46,850 nt of DNA from an uncultured Prevotella sp. GTDB taxonomy: Bacteria > Bacteroidota > Bacteroidia > Bacteroidales > Bacteroidaceae. The position numbers and the translations under genes were made by a program. Of the stretch, positions 16,648-25,812 are shown piece by piece (within the stretch, counting starts at the first letter, position 1; every line of letters begins with the position of its first letter). The stretch lies in the NCBI GenBank assembly GCA_905210845.1, contig CAJLYG010000003.1:1-46850 (forward strand), read 5' to 3'. A model generated the notes under the pieces. That model searched no databases, was not told the DNA's origin, and saw nothing but the letters and a program-made list of their open reading frames with translations.

Positions 16648-17892
16648 CTATTGCTTAATGATTGTATTATAACAAGTCAGCAGGTCGTATAAAATATGTT
16701 CTGGATTATGTCTATCCAATGCTTGAGTCATATTCCATTTTGAGAAAGACTTTTGTTTATCTTCATCCTGACAAAGCTCAAGTATGGCACTTGCCATTTC
16801 ATAGCAAGAATTTGAAGGTACAAGAATAGCTCCTTTCCCTTCACCTACAAGTGTGGGAATTCCCCCCACATTTGTCGCAACGATGGGCAAGCCTAAGACT
16901 TGTGCTTCACAAATTGAGTTAGGACTATTATCAATATATGCGGTATGGACATAAATATTAGAAGATAATAATAATTCCAACAATGCTGCTGCATCGGTAA
17001 ATCCATTGATATAGACATTATTCTCTTCAAAACAGAGGTGCTCTTTCTTCTCTATGTAATGTTTGACTGAATTCATGTTACCAACAACTACCCATTCAAA
17101 ATTAAAATTCAATTCTTTTAAAACATGAGCTGTTCGTAACAACGTATCCATTCCTTTCCAATGACTTGAACATCCGACAGTTATTAATCGGTGAACACTT
17201 CGTTTATCTTTTACTTTCCATTTCTCTGTTGTATTCAAAAATATTGGACGTAGAGCCTCCCAAACATGGAAATAATTGGCATTGGGATGAAATATGTCAA
17301 TTATCTTTCTATCCCAAGCAGTCCTTCCCATATAGTATACTACATTCTTGTAATTGCTTCTCTCTAACTCTCTCCAGGATTTATTAAAATGACGTCCGCG
17401 GAAATTATACCATTGAATTTTTAAATTGAGACCATCATAAAGAATTTTATCAAGAAAACTATATCGTGGAGGATACTCTGCATCTAAATATGGATTCACG
17501 CTCCCTTGCATATGAACTACAATAGGAATTTTACAATACTTAGCAACCTGGGCAAATTCACTTTCCGTTCCAAATATCTGTATTAAATCTGGCTTCACAC
17601 GATTTATACATTCAAGTGCTAATGGAATAATTTTATTTACTGTATTCCAACGATTTGAAAAGTTAGAATATATTTTATTCCATCGATTGTATTTAGGAAT
17701 AATAGGTATATATCTTACTCCCTCAACAGTTTTTTCTCTAAAACCCGATTGGCCTAAAAATGCAATGATCAGCTCAATTCCTTTTCCTCTTTTCTTAACA
17801 ATATCTTCTAACGAATCTTGCCACCCTGCAACTGGGGAATTATTCGTAGTATATCTACTTGGGACAGTAACTTCGAACCAAAGTACCTTCAT
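16648..17892 (-). CDS. Glycosyltransferase family 4
   Basis: A 414-residue GT-B transferase. The N-terminus (MKVLWFEVTVPSRYT) is a typical first beta strand; IQIFGTESEFAQVAKYCKIP and VVHMQGSVNPYL belong to the acceptor domain. The donor domain shows LITVGCSSHWKGMDTLL, then YVHTAYIDNSPNSICEAQVLG with the E of the E-x7-E region, and VATNVGGIPTLVGEGKGAILV. It has a long form with an insert of about 70 residues between the halves (FRGRHFNKSWRELERSNYKN), seen in some capsule-locus GT4 proteins. Codon use is AT-rich compared with the GT4 gene at 10214-11293. It acts in the cytoplasm on lipid-linked intermediates; the donor is unknown. Confidence 0.92.
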   Translation of the reverse strand: MKVLWFEVTVPSRYTTNNSPVAGWQDSLEDIVKKRGKGIELIIAFLGQSGFREKTVEGVRYIPIIPKYNRWNKIYSNFSNRWNTVNKIIPLALECINRVKPDLIQIFGTESEFAQVAKYCKIPIVVHMQGSVNPYLDAEYPPRYSFLDKILYDGLNLKIQWYNFRGRHFNKSWRELERSNYKNVVYYMGRTAWDRKIIDIFHPNANYFHVWEALRPIFLNTTEKWKVKDKRSVHRLITVGCSSHWKGMDTLLRTAHVLKELNFNFEWVVVGNMNSVKHYIEKKEHLCFEENNVYINGFTDAAALLELLLSSNIYVHTAYIDNSPNSICEAQVLGLPIVATNVGGIPTLVGEGKGAILVPSNSCYEMASAILELCQDEDKQKSFSKWNMTQALDRHNPEHILYDLLTCYNTIIKQ

Positions 17893-17945
17893 TGAATATT
17901 TTATTTACTAATTGTAGGAATAAAGTATGAATATCACAAGGCATG

Positions 17946-19031
17946 TTATTTCGAAAAGGAATCAACAACCTTCCTTAAATTTCGAATATAAGCCTTTCCA
18001 TATTTCAAATCGGGCTCAAGATAATTACCTTCGCCCCATTCGTTCCATGACTTTATGAAAACTATATTGTCTTCATGTGACCGATGGGAAACTTTATCAA
18101 AAATCACTTGACACAGATGCTGCCATTTTTCCGGTGTGGATCCTTGTAAAATCACACCACGATTTTTACTTCTCGGCGAATGGTCAAAACTTGGTCCTAC
18201 ACATGGATAATATCCCGCTTGAGGCTTAAATTCTTTAATCATTTGCCTCACGTACCTATTATAAGTCATATATCTTGGAAAACGAGTAAACTTCATGACA
18301 ACATGCCACAACAATGAAGATAATTTATTTTTAGTAACTCCCTGAAGTGGCATATAATCTACACAAGCTCCATTATAATAGCCTGGATTAAGATTTACAT
18401 AACGATCTTTCATCCCATTTTCAAGAGCAAAGAACCAAAAGCCCTGTAATCCATTCTGTAAAGCCAACTCATTCCAAGTCTCAATGAAGAGCTTAGTATT
18501 ATCATCATCTAAGGGCAAAAACAATCCGAAGATGAGTTTGCCTTCACGCTTCATATACCTTGGGTCTTTAAAAGCAGGAAGTAAGGCATAAAAATGGTCA
18601 ATATAATCCTGCTTACCTGGATACGTTTGTTCTATAAGCAACGTGTTCGGCTTAGTAGGATCCCATACCTTCTTATACCAAGAATGATTGGCCCAACAGA
18701 GACAGAACGGATAATCAGGTTTGCCTGATTCAACGACTTCACGAAATACGCGATCAAGAAGTTGGCGGCCTGCAAACCAATAATGCCAATAACAAAATCC
18801 CTCAATACCTGCTTCTTTTGCCAATTCTGCTTGCTTCTCTCGAGTTTCAGGAACTCTCAAATCATAGTAGCCCAGATCGGCAGGTATCCTTGGTTGATAA
18901 TGTCCCGGGAATAGTGGCTTAGCTTGTCCAACATTGGTCCACTCTGTGAATCCGGGTTGCCACCATTCGTCATTTTCCTTTGTAGGATAAAACTGAGGTA
19001 GATAGAACGCAATTAAACGCGGTTTACTCAT
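17946..19031 (-). CDS. WbsX family protein, GH99-like domain (copy 2)
   Basis: A 361-residue paralogue of the WbsX protein at 15548-16639, sharing the same ordered motifs: FYLPQFYPTKENDEWWQPGF, TEWTNVGQAKPLFPGH, FCYWHYWFAGRQLL, LCWANHSWYK and FIKSWNEWGEGNYLEPD. The middle third differs clearly from copy 1 (TRFPRYMTYNRYVRQM instead of the histidine-rich segment), so the two probably act on different acceptors rather than being a recent duplication. No homopolymer tract corresponds to the G7 of copy 1. It lies in the operon between GT4 and GT2 genes; the gap of 53 bases to the GT4 gene is unusually wide for this locus. Confidence 0.92.
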   Translation of the reverse strand: MSKPRLIAFYLPQFYPTKENDEWWQPGFTEWTNVGQAKPLFPGHYQPRIPADLGYYDLRVPETREKQAELAKEAGIEGFCYWHYWFAGRQLLDRVFREVVESGKPDYPFCLCWANHSWYKKVWDPTKPNTLLIEQTYPGKQDYIDHFYALLPAFKDPRYMKREGKLIFGLFLPLDDDNTKLFIETWNELALQNGLQGFWFFALENGMKDRYVNLNPGYYNGACVDYMPLQGVTKNKLSSLLWHVVMKFTRFPRYMTYNRYVRQMIKEFKPQAGYYPCVGPSFDHSPRSKNRGVILQGSTPEKWQHLCQVIFDKVSHRSHEDNIVFIKSWNEWGEGNYLEPDLKYGKAYIRNLRKVVDSFSK

Positions 19032-19058
19032 TATAATTAAATTAATAATATTGTTTGA

Positions 19059-20009
19059 CTATAATTTTAAAAGCTTTAACAGCTTATCAAGATAGGAATG
19101 TAGGGAAGAAAGATAGAAGGTCAAGACTGGATGCTTCATAGCATGAGACAATTGCCATCCAAGCCCATAAGGTTCATCATGACTTCCCTCATCTATCAGC
19201 CTCTGATGAATTTCAGGATAGAGACGGGATATGATGCGGAACATCTTCCCTTGATAAGCATACATAATCGCATATTTCTTACGACTATATAAATTGTCAT
19301 AACTTGATGCATCTACAAGATGCTCCAATTCATGAATAACAGCCACAATAGATTCAAGCTTCTTCATGGAATGATGATGAGTTAAGCTATGGGAGTTGTA
19401 AGTGAAGTAATGATAGTAAGCTTTGTGTTCATGTGTAGCCAGAGCTCCTGCTGAAAGTAAGCGAGCTATGAACAGAAAATCTTCACTCATGGTAAGCCAC
19501 TTTGGACTGAATGAGATGCCATGCTCTACAATGAACGAACGTTTTACAAAGCAGTTCCAACAGACACAGATACAGGATACATTAATAATTTTGAGCAAGA
19601 GGTCCTGACTGTCAGTATAATTCTGCTCCATAAGACAATCGTTCATAAAAAAATCACACGTCACTACATCAGCCCCTGTCCTTATAGCTTCCTGCAAAAG
19701 GTCTTCTATCATATTCTTGTCAACGTAATCATCGGGGTCGGCATGAATCACATAGTCTCCAGAAGCAGCATCAAGCCCGGTTTGCCGTGCCGCACTAACC
19801 CCTTCATTGCGCTTATGTACCACATGAACGCGAGTATCCCTATGGGCATACTCGTCACAGATGGATGGGCAGCTGTCAGTGGATCCATCATCAACAAGGA
19901 TCACTTCTATATTTTGATACGTTTGTGACAATAGACTATTGACACAACGGTGAATGTATCGTTCTACATTATAGACCGCAACGATAACGCTGACTTTATT
20001 ATCGATCAT
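19059..20009 (-). CDS. Glycosyltransferase family 2
   Basis: A GT-A inverting transferase. I start it at the ATG at 20009, giving MIDNKVSVIVAVYNVERYI, the standard GT2 beginning; the frame is open 40 codons further upstream, but that part lies inside the preceding gene. Motifs are EVILVDDGSTDSCPSICDEY for nucleotide binding, NEGVSAARQTGLDAASGDYV and HADPDDYVDKNM with the DXD-type metal site (DPDD). A helical C-terminal part of about 150 residues follows the catalytic domain, common in capsule GT2 proteins. It overlaps the upstream GT2 gene by 11 bases, so the two are translationally coupled. Confidence 0.94.
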   Translation of the reverse strand: MIDNKVSVIVAVYNVERYIHRCVNSLLSQTYQNIEVILVDDGSTDSCPSICDEYAHRDTRVHVVHKRNEGVSAARQTGLDAASGDYVIHADPDDYVDKNMIEDLLQEAIRTGADVVTCDFFMNDCLMEQNYTDSQDLLLKIINVSCICVCWNCFVKRSFIVEHGISFSPKWLTMSEDFLFIARLLSAGALATHEHKAYYHYFTYNSHSLTHHHSMKKLESIVAVIHELEHLVDASSYDNLYSRKKYAIMYAYQGKMFRIISRLYPEIHQRLIDEGSHDEPYGLGWQLSHAMKHPVLTFYLSSLHSYLDKLLKLLKL

Positions 20010-20940
20010 AAAAACAAAATATAGAGAAACATCTATATAATAAGAACTTAATTCTGTTTTTGAGAGAATAACTTCTCCAACAAATAGAGTGAATTCTCCT
20101 AACTGCAGGGCACATCTCCCAATGAACACTGCTACAGAATGAGCAAGTACCTATCTTTGTGAAATAGTAATATTCCAAAAGAAGTAATAAGCGTTGACAG
20201 TTTACATTGAGTTGTTCATAACTTTCCATAAAAGTAGTCAAATAAGATGTTGCCTCGTTATACGAAAGATTATATTTAGACGGAATGGGGCGAAGATACA
20301 CATATCCTACTTTGTCAACGGTCTCGATAGTATTGCAAAACTCCAAATAGGAAAGAACAAACAAAGTATCTTCTCCAACATGATAATTCACATTAAATCT
20401 AAGATGACGACTACGTATTATGTTATTTCTGAACAATTTAGCCCAAGGACAACGAAATATAAAATCAACTAAGTGATGGTTCAGAAAAGTCCTTTTAGCT
20501 TTTTCAACATAGATGCTGTCAGAAAGGTGCTCATCTTCCTGTTCGCCTGTCGTATATTCCCAATTAAAGCATATCAAGTCGGCTAAAGCCTTCGGCTTAA
20601 ATGTTAAAATGTCAGCCAATGCAGTATCGTCGGCATCTACAAATGTTATCCATTCCCCTTTAGCATTCTCTAACCCACAGTTGCGAGCACTACTGACACC
20701 ACCATTAAACTTATGGAAGACTTTAAATCGCAAATCCTGCTGGGCGAAATTATCGCAAATTAAGGGGGACCTATCTGTACTGCCATCATCAACGATGATG
20801 AACTCTATATCGTCATCGTTAACTATGCTAAGGCTATGCAGACAACTATCTAATGTTGTCTGCGCGTTATAAACCGGGACAATTACAGATAGCCTAATGT
20901 GTGAGCATATATCCATACCAAGTATACTCTCCTTGTTCAT
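19999..20940 (-). CDS. Glycosyltransferase family 2
   Basis: A 313-residue GT2 enzyme with LSVIVPVYNAQTTLDSCLHS, EFIIVDDGSTDRSPLICDNF, NGGVSSARNCGLENAKGEW and FVDADDT (the DADD metal site). The C-terminal third is cysteine- and aromatic-rich (SFCSSVHWEMC) and differs from its neighbour. Either the ATG at 20940 or the internal one at 20916 may be used; both overlap the end of the upstream CapS-type gene (by 47 or 23 bases). Cytoplasmic, sugar donor unknown. It is not a duplicate of the adjacent GT2 gene: identity is limited to the catalytic core motifs. Confidence 0.93.
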   Translation of the reverse strand: MNKESILGMDICSHIRLSVIVPVYNAQTTLDSCLHSLSIVNDDDIEFIIVDDGSTDRSPLICDNFAQQDLRFKVFHKFNGGVSSARNCGLENAKGEWITFVDADDTALADILTFKPKALADLICFNWEYTTGEQEDEHLSDSIYVEKAKRTFLNHHLVDFIFRCPWAKLFRNNIIRSRHLRFNVNYHVGEDTLFVLSYLEFCNTIETVDKVGYVYLRPIPSKYNLSYNEATSYLTTFMESYEQLNVNCQRLLLLLEYYYFTKIGTCSFCSSVHWEMCPAVRRIHSICWRSYSLKNRIKFLLYRCFSIFCFYDR

Positions 20941-21796
20941 TTCTTATGACAAGTTTCCCAAAATAATCCCGATAAGTCATTTTGAAGAATGGCCATTCCT
21001 TGACGATGCTTTTATAGAGTTGCAGGTCAATAGGTCTATCAATATGACTCTGCGGGTAGAATAACTTATCTGTAAACCAGACACCATTATCGACTGATTG
21101 TTTAATTTGAGTGATATGGTCATAGGCCAACACAATTCCCAAATCAATGAGGAAATAATCAAGTAATTCGTTATGATTTCTCCAATAGTCATAAAACAAC
21201 TGGCGAACAAATCCAAACAAGGGATGTCCTTTTACCCCTCCCATGAAAAATCCAGTCCATAAACATCTTGACACCCACTCCCCCTCCATCGGTGTGCGCA
21301 CAGAAAAGAAAGCATTTGCAAACACTTTTTCGGGAATATCAGAAGCAGTATACATCGTGGCATCCATCCATAGACCTCCGTACTGCCAAAGAAGCGACAT
21401 CCGCAAGATATCAGAGAAATGAGTTAAGGAAATAATATTTCTTTGAACCTTATCTAATATATAATTCGGAATGCTTACATACTTCTGAATATTCTGCTTT
21501 GTAACAAGAATAACAGGGTGATCTTTTGGAGCATGGACGTTTGCCAGTTGATAGCATTTCTGAACGATTGGTGGCATAGAATTCTCACCTTGCCACCAAA
21601 ACATCCAAATAGGGCCATCATTAGGCTCTGTTGGTATATCAAGCGTCTTATATCGTTCTAATAAGTAAGTATAATGTTTTTTGAAATACCATGTACGCAT
21701 CCTTTGGTTTGAACCACGAGTCCAATGTCCTCTCTTTATTTTGCGTAAGAATAGATCTGCTATTTTGACTAACAATATGTCAAATTTATCTAACAT
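20894..21796 (-). CDS. Capsular polysaccharide synthesis glycosyltransferase (CapS/GT32-like)
   Basis: A 300-residue protein of the Caps_synth/GT32 clan. Family segments are PIWMFWWQGENSMPPIVQKCYQ, HPVILVTKQN, ISLTHFSDILRMSLLWQYGG and the DXD-like LWMDATMYT, followed by FFSVRTPMEGEWVSRCLWTGFF. These correspond to the N-terminal Rossmann part and the metal-binding site of this transferase family. The N-terminus is basic (FLRKIKRGHWTRGSNQRMRTW), possibly a membrane-surface anchor. A full-length, intact gene, located directly downstream of the decayed acyltransferase remnant (11 bases away). Confidence 0.9.
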   Translation of the reverse strand: MLDKFDILLVKIADLFLRKIKRGHWTRGSNQRMRTWYFKKHYTYLLERYKTLDIPTEPNDGPIWMFWWQGENSMPPIVQKCYQLANVHAPKDHPVILVTKQNIQKYVSIPNYILDKVQRNIISLTHFSDILRMSLLWQYGGLWMDATMYTASDIPEKVFANAFFSVRTPMEGEWVSRCLWTGFFMGGVKGHPLFGFVRQLFYDYWRNHNELLDYFLIDLGIVLAYDHITQIKQSVDNGVWFTDKLFYPQSHIDRPIDLQLYKSIVKEWPFFKMTYRDYFGKLVIRNEQGEYTWYGYMLTH

Positions 21797-21807
21797 AAGT
21801 CTTCTAT

Positions 21808-22212
21808 CTAATTATGATCCTGAAGCTGGAATCTATTAAATAAATTCTCAATACTAATAAGAATAGGTTTACAAATAAGCATCCTCACCTTATCAATACT
21901 GCAACAGGTCACGAAACTTAGTATAACAACAAATAGAGTTAGATAGGCACTCAAGACAGTGGCATCAAATGTACACAAAAAAACATTATTCGCAAGATGT
22001 CTCCACCGATTCCTAATACCAAAGTAACCTGTTATTAGTACGAAGAGATCAACATGTGACGTAATGAGCAAATTGATATAATTGAGTGGTTCACGAATGC
22101 GGAGGAAATCGTGTGGAAAAAGAGGCTACATTTCGCCAGAAATATGCCATTACAATATTAGAATCATTGCAAAAATACGCAATAATTCAATGTTGAGTTG
22201 CCGATGTTTCAT
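21808..22212 (-). pseudogene. Decayed acyltransferase-3 (OafA-like) remnant
   Basis: Reading the minus strand in a single frame from an ATG at 22212 gives MKHRQLNIELLRIFAMILIL, the typical first helix of membrane acyltransferase family 3 proteins. A TAA follows, then a TAG about nine codons later, and then the same frame continues into SHVDLFVLITGYFGIRNRWR, a standard second-helix signature of the family, and on through a hydrophobic segment to a stop at 21808. Two nonsense mutations and loss of the C-terminal two thirds (about 135 codons remain of the usual 330-380) show it is dead. It begins 1 base after the pyruvyl transferase stop, so it was once an operon member. Confidence 0.75.
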
Positions 22213-22213
22213 A

Positions 22214-23284
22214 CTAAATGTTCGATATTCTTTTTAGATATGAGATAGATTCGGCTTTCTCTCTTTTCAAACGCTCCTCAATCATCATATAATCCATCTC
22301 TTGAGGCATGCTAACCTTAGAAGGATCCATCATGCAAGACTCCATCCCTAATATATTGAGCAAATTGATAAATCTGAGATCTGACGATTGCCCCGTCCTA
22401 ACAACAGAAAAGACTTTATGAAATATAATGGAAAAGACCATTGCATGGAAAGAAGCTGTAACTACAAAATCAGCATGATATATAAGAGAAACGAAATCTG
22501 ATGGTGAATACTGATAACGACTTGCATCAATAAACTCTAACCCTTGTTTGTTTGCAATCAATTTTGACTTTTCCGTCATTGTGCTGATGACATTCTCAGG
22601 ACCTCCAACGTGATAAAGCAACAAATACTTACGTTTAGTCATACGATGCTTAATCATGGGTAGCCAAAAGTCTACGTCTGTTAGTAATATAGGGTCTAAA
22701 ACAGTTTCGCAATGCCTTTGTGTTATTTCTGAAATTTTCTTTGTTAGCGCATTCTCTCGGAAAGACAATGCATCAAAATGATTTGCATATTGAGCCACAT
22801 TCTCCCATCCTACCTTGCTAATTGCTTCTACTGATCCACTCATTGCATAAGTAACTATGCGAGAAGACTCTGGCTTAGAAAATTGTCCATAATATACCAG
22901 ATCAGTTCCCCCTGTCAAATTAGGATTCCACGGCTGATCGCTTCCAATCACATATAAGTCCATTGGTGGAATATCATGTAAGCTAAAGCATTTTTTTGTC
23001 AATCTCATATACTTATGACGAAAGTGAGAAAAGTCATAGTAACATTGATAAGGATGTATGGAGTCCTTAATATATTTCCCTGTTCTCTTGTTTATTACAG
23101 CTTTGATAAAGCTTCTTAGCCCAAAAAGTCTTTTGGGGCGGAACCATTTTCTTATGAAATGCTGTTGATAATTAATCACCCAAACGTTATTACCCATGCG
23201 CTTCAATACTTCTTGAAGAGCATAACATTGTAGTACAGCACCATAATTAAGTGCCAAATGAAATGTCAAGATTCCTATTCGCAC
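22214..23284 (-). CDS. Polysaccharide pyruvyl transferase family protein
   Basis: A 356-residue enzyme that would transfer pyruvate from phosphoenolpyruvate to a sugar as a ketal, adding negative charge to the polymer. The N-terminus MRIGILTFHLALNYGAVLQ and YALQEVLKRMGNNVWVINYQ, then YVIGSDQPWNPNLTGG, LSFRENALTKKISEIT and the C-terminal FVVTASFHAMVFSIIFHK (with the conserved S-x-H) are diagnostic for the PS_pyruv_trans family. Full length. It overlaps nothing but lies 2 bases from the flippase stop and 1 base from the acyltransferase remnant. Confidence 0.93.
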   Translation of the reverse strand: MRIGILTFHLALNYGAVLQCYALQEVLKRMGNNVWVINYQQHFIRKWFRPKRLFGLRSFIKAVINKRTGKYIKDSIHPYQCYYDFSHFRHKYMRLTKKCFSLHDIPPMDLYVIGSDQPWNPNLTGGTDLVYYGQFSKPESSRIVTYAMSGSVEAISKVGWENVAQYANHFDALSFRENALTKKISEITQRHCETVLDPILLTDVDFWLPMIKHRMTKRKYLLLYHVGGPENVISTMTEKSKLIANKQGLEFIDASRYQYSPSDFVSLIYHADFVVTASFHAMVFSIIFHKVFSVVRTGQSSDLRFINLLNILGMESCMMDPSKVSMPQEMDYMMIEERLKREKAESISYLKRISNI

Positions 23285-23286
23285 GA

Positions 23287-24834
23287 TTATATCCTTTTAG
23301 CCCCAAAAAGATTATTAAATTTCTTCTGAATAGCGCAAGTCACGGTACACCTTTCCTGTGAGGACAAGCCTACCAAATATATTACTGACAAACAAACAAT
23401 GATGGACAAACCAGAAAACACACATAATCCTAAAAAATTGTCTGCTATGAACCCATTAAATAACAAAGCAAAGAATACAGAGATGAAAGTAACTATGACG
23501 GTCGGTAATAGTACTTTTCTCATGAAGGGAACTACATGTTCTTTCCCTGTCACATTTTGTAAACAGATTAAGCGTACCACCAAAGAGATTATTTCCATAA
23601 ATATTTGAACAACAACCACTAAATAAGCAAAGTGGAACAACGATAGAACGATATACTCTAATGGTAGAATCAATAGCCTAAGGGTACCCACCCACAAATT
23701 AAAGGCTGCCACCTTACCAGAAGCCAACATTTCAGTTACTAATGTATCCGACAAGAGTACAAGCATTGTAAGAACAATGACCAAACGAGAGAAGATGATA
23801 GCCTGCTGTGGGTAAATTTTCAACCAGAAAGTCAGTATATAGGGAGTTCTTATTATGAGGGGAACCGCCAATATTAAAGTTAAGAAGAAAGCGAACTTGG
23901 ATCCTCTAAAAGCTAATAGCATAGAGCGTTCAATATGTCCAGCTGCATATTCTTTGGTAATCTGAGGCTTTAACGCGGTAACAAAATCCCCAACAAATTT
24001 TGTAGAAAGTCCTTGTACTTGGCTTGCTATTCCTATTGCTGCATTTAAAGTAACTCCGAAGAAGAGATTTACTAAGATGTTAGTACCCTGTGTACTCAAC
24101 ATACTCGCTATTCCTCCAAGAAAGTTATATCCTGCGAATTTAAAAATAATATCATAACCTTCCTTCTCTCTAACAAATTGATATTTCGCTTCCGGAAATT
24201 TCTTACGGGCATATAAATAATATATAGCAATCACGATAATATTCGTGAAGAGATAGAATGCAGAATAGGTAATCAGTCTATCAAAGGGAGTTATGTATAG
24301 TAAATATACGATAATAAGTTTTAGTGTGACATCTAAGAATGACATGTACGCAAAAGCCCCCATACGCTCATGCGCTATGATTAAACCAGTATAAGGGGAA
24401 TTGATAATTCCCACAGCCATTGAGATAACCGCAAAATGGAAAACCCAATTTGCAGCACCCATTCTTGCTTGTGGGATATTTAGGCCATGATTTAAAAAAT
24501 AAAGCCCAACTGTTTCCAAAATCAGGACCATAAATAATGCCAAACCTATGTGAATAGTCATAGCAATTCCAAAAATCTTCTTAGGATTAGAATCACGTCC
24601 CTTACCGAGTTCAAAAGTCATAAAACGTGTGGTCGAATTGGTAAGGGTAGACTGGACAACAGAAAACATGGCTATAAATCCAGCCACGACATTATTAATA
24701 CCATAATTCTCTATTCCTAAGGTATTTAAAATCAAACGAGACGTAAAAAAGCCAATAATCATCGTGATGAATGTACGAATGTACAACATCATTGTATTCT
24801 TGGCTAAACGCTTGTTATCTGAGAGTGATTCCAT
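23287..24834 (-). CDS. Wzx-type polysaccharide flippase (MOP superfamily)
   Basis: A 515-residue membrane protein with about 14 hydrophobic segments, the full length of an oligosaccharide flippase that moves lipid-linked repeat units across the inner membrane. It begins NKRLAKNTMMLYIRTFITMIIGFFTSRLIL and contains NYGINNVVAGFIAMFSV and the RMGAANWVFHFAVISMAVG region, features of Bacteroidota Wzx proteins. It is the only intact flippase here; a truncated homologue lies at 27787-28272. It follows the MurB-like gene by 8 bases and precedes the pyruvyl transferase by 2. Confidence 0.93.
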   Translation of the reverse strand: MESLSDNKRLAKNTMMLYIRTFITMIIGFFTSRLILNTLGIENYGINNVVAGFIAMFSVVQSTLTNSTTRFMTFELGKGRDSNPKKIFGIAMTIHIGLALFMVLILETVGLYFLNHGLNIPQARMGAANWVFHFAVISMAVGIINSPYTGLIIAHERMGAFAYMSFLDVTLKLIIVYLLYITPFDRLITYSAFYLFTNIIVIAIYYLYARKKFPEAKYQFVREKEGYDIIFKFAGYNFLGGIASMLSTQGTNILVNLFFGVTLNAAIGIASQVQGLSTKFVGDFVTALKPQITKEYAAGHIERSMLLAFRGSKFAFFLTLILAVPLIIRTPYILTFWLKIYPQQAIIFSRLVIVLTMLVLLSDTLVTEMLASGKVAAFNLWVGTLRLLILPLEYIVLSLFHFAYLVVVVQIFMEIISLVVRLICLQNVTGKEHVVPFMRKVLLPTVIVTFISVFFALLFNGFIADNFLGLCVFSGLSIIVCLSVIYLVGLSSQERCTVTCAIQKKFNNLFGAKRI

Positions 24835-24842
24835 CTAAAAGA

Positions 24843-25775
24843 CTATTTTCTGATCTCGATCTCATAATGAGCATCCGGAAACATTTTTTTTATAAACTTT
24901 TCGTATTCAAACAGTAGGTCGTATGACTTGTTGTCCCTGAACATCCAACGTCCTAAATCAAAAAGATAAGGAGTGAAGCGATACCCTCCCATAAGGGTCA
25001 GGGTCATTGCTTGTAGCAAGCTACGATTGTTAATGTGCAACCATTTTTGGATATTACTTTTAATACTATAATACTTATGACCTTGTGATGAAAGAGTCTT
25101 GCCTAAAACAAAAGTTGAGCCCAAATTGTTGACACCATTAGGTTGTGTTGCATGACGTTTCCTCTGCATTTCTTTTGATTTTTCAATTTCTTCCTCCCTA
25201 TTTCCCAGGTCTTTTTTAAGTGCGACTTTAATAATTGTCCCCCTTAATTTTCCTGACTTAAGAGCTGTAGAACGGACTTGAGGATACATATCATGCGGGG
25301 TGACATTCACTATGTTTCCATTTGGTGTCAGCAGATCTACATAGCTAACAAGCTCCATTACAGAACAATCATAACACCCACAATTTCCATAGACCGCAGC
25401 TGCTATTGTACCAGGAAGCTCGATAAGACCATAGTAACCTTTATAACCTTTTTCTACACATATCCTCGCAAGCTTTGAAACGGGAACTCCACAATCACAG
25501 ATAATCTCGTTGTCTGTTTCGTGCCATTGATTTATATGCTTTGTACAGATAAGATAATCGATTTGATAAGTGGGCATAAACAAAGTGTTAGAAGACCAGC
25601 CAATCAGATCGAAATTCTTTTTTTCTCTGTAAAGATTTAAAATCAGCTTTGAAAACTCCTCCGTATTATCAGGATACAACAAGTGCTTGATCGCATTCTG
25701 ATTTCTCTCTAAAGCGATTCTGTTGGATTTAAGCCAAGACACACTTTGTGCAGAAACGTCTTTATACTCCTTCAT
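24843..25775 (-). CDS. MurB-like FAD-binding oxidoreductase in polysaccharide locus
   Basis: A protein of about 310 residues related to UDP-N-acetylenolpyruvoylglucosamine reductase (MurB). It keeps the flavin-binding segment GLIELPGTIAAAVYGNCGCYDCSVMELV, which corresponds to the MurB 'G.PGT.GGA...N.G.Y' motif, and QPNGVNNLGSTFVLGK, corresponding to the 'QP...aGStFkNP' motif with the catalytic serine. It is not the housekeeping MurB: the pieces between motifs differ and the gene sits among glycosyltransferases. It may reduce an enolpyruvyl sugar or another nucleotide-sugar precursor, which is inference. The frame is open 11 codons upstream to 25808; I prefer MKEYKDVSAQ as the start. It follows the phase-variable acyltransferase. 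Confidence 0.8.
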   Translation of the reverse strand: MKEYKDVSAQSVSWLKSNRIALERNQNAIKHLLYPDNTEEFSKLILNLYREKKNFDLIGWSSNTLFMPTYQIDYLICTKHINQWHETDNEIICDCGVPVSKLARICVEKGYKGYYGLIELPGTIAAAVYGNCGCYDCSVMELVSYVDLLTPNGNIVNVTPHDMYPQVRSTALKSGKLRGTIIKVALKKDLGNREEEIEKSKEMQRKRHATQPNGVNNLGSTFVLGKTLSSQGHKYYSIKSNIQKWLHINNRSLLQAMTLTLMGGYRFTPYLFDLGRWMFRDNKSYDLLFEYEKFIKKMFPDAHYEIEIRK

Positions 25776-25812
25776 TAGATAAATCGTTGTGTTAGAAAAG
25801 ATCGGCAAAGAC

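Noticed and set aside
24884..24891. T8 run in the MurB-like gene
   Set aside because: The gene is in frame through it and there is no sign of switching.
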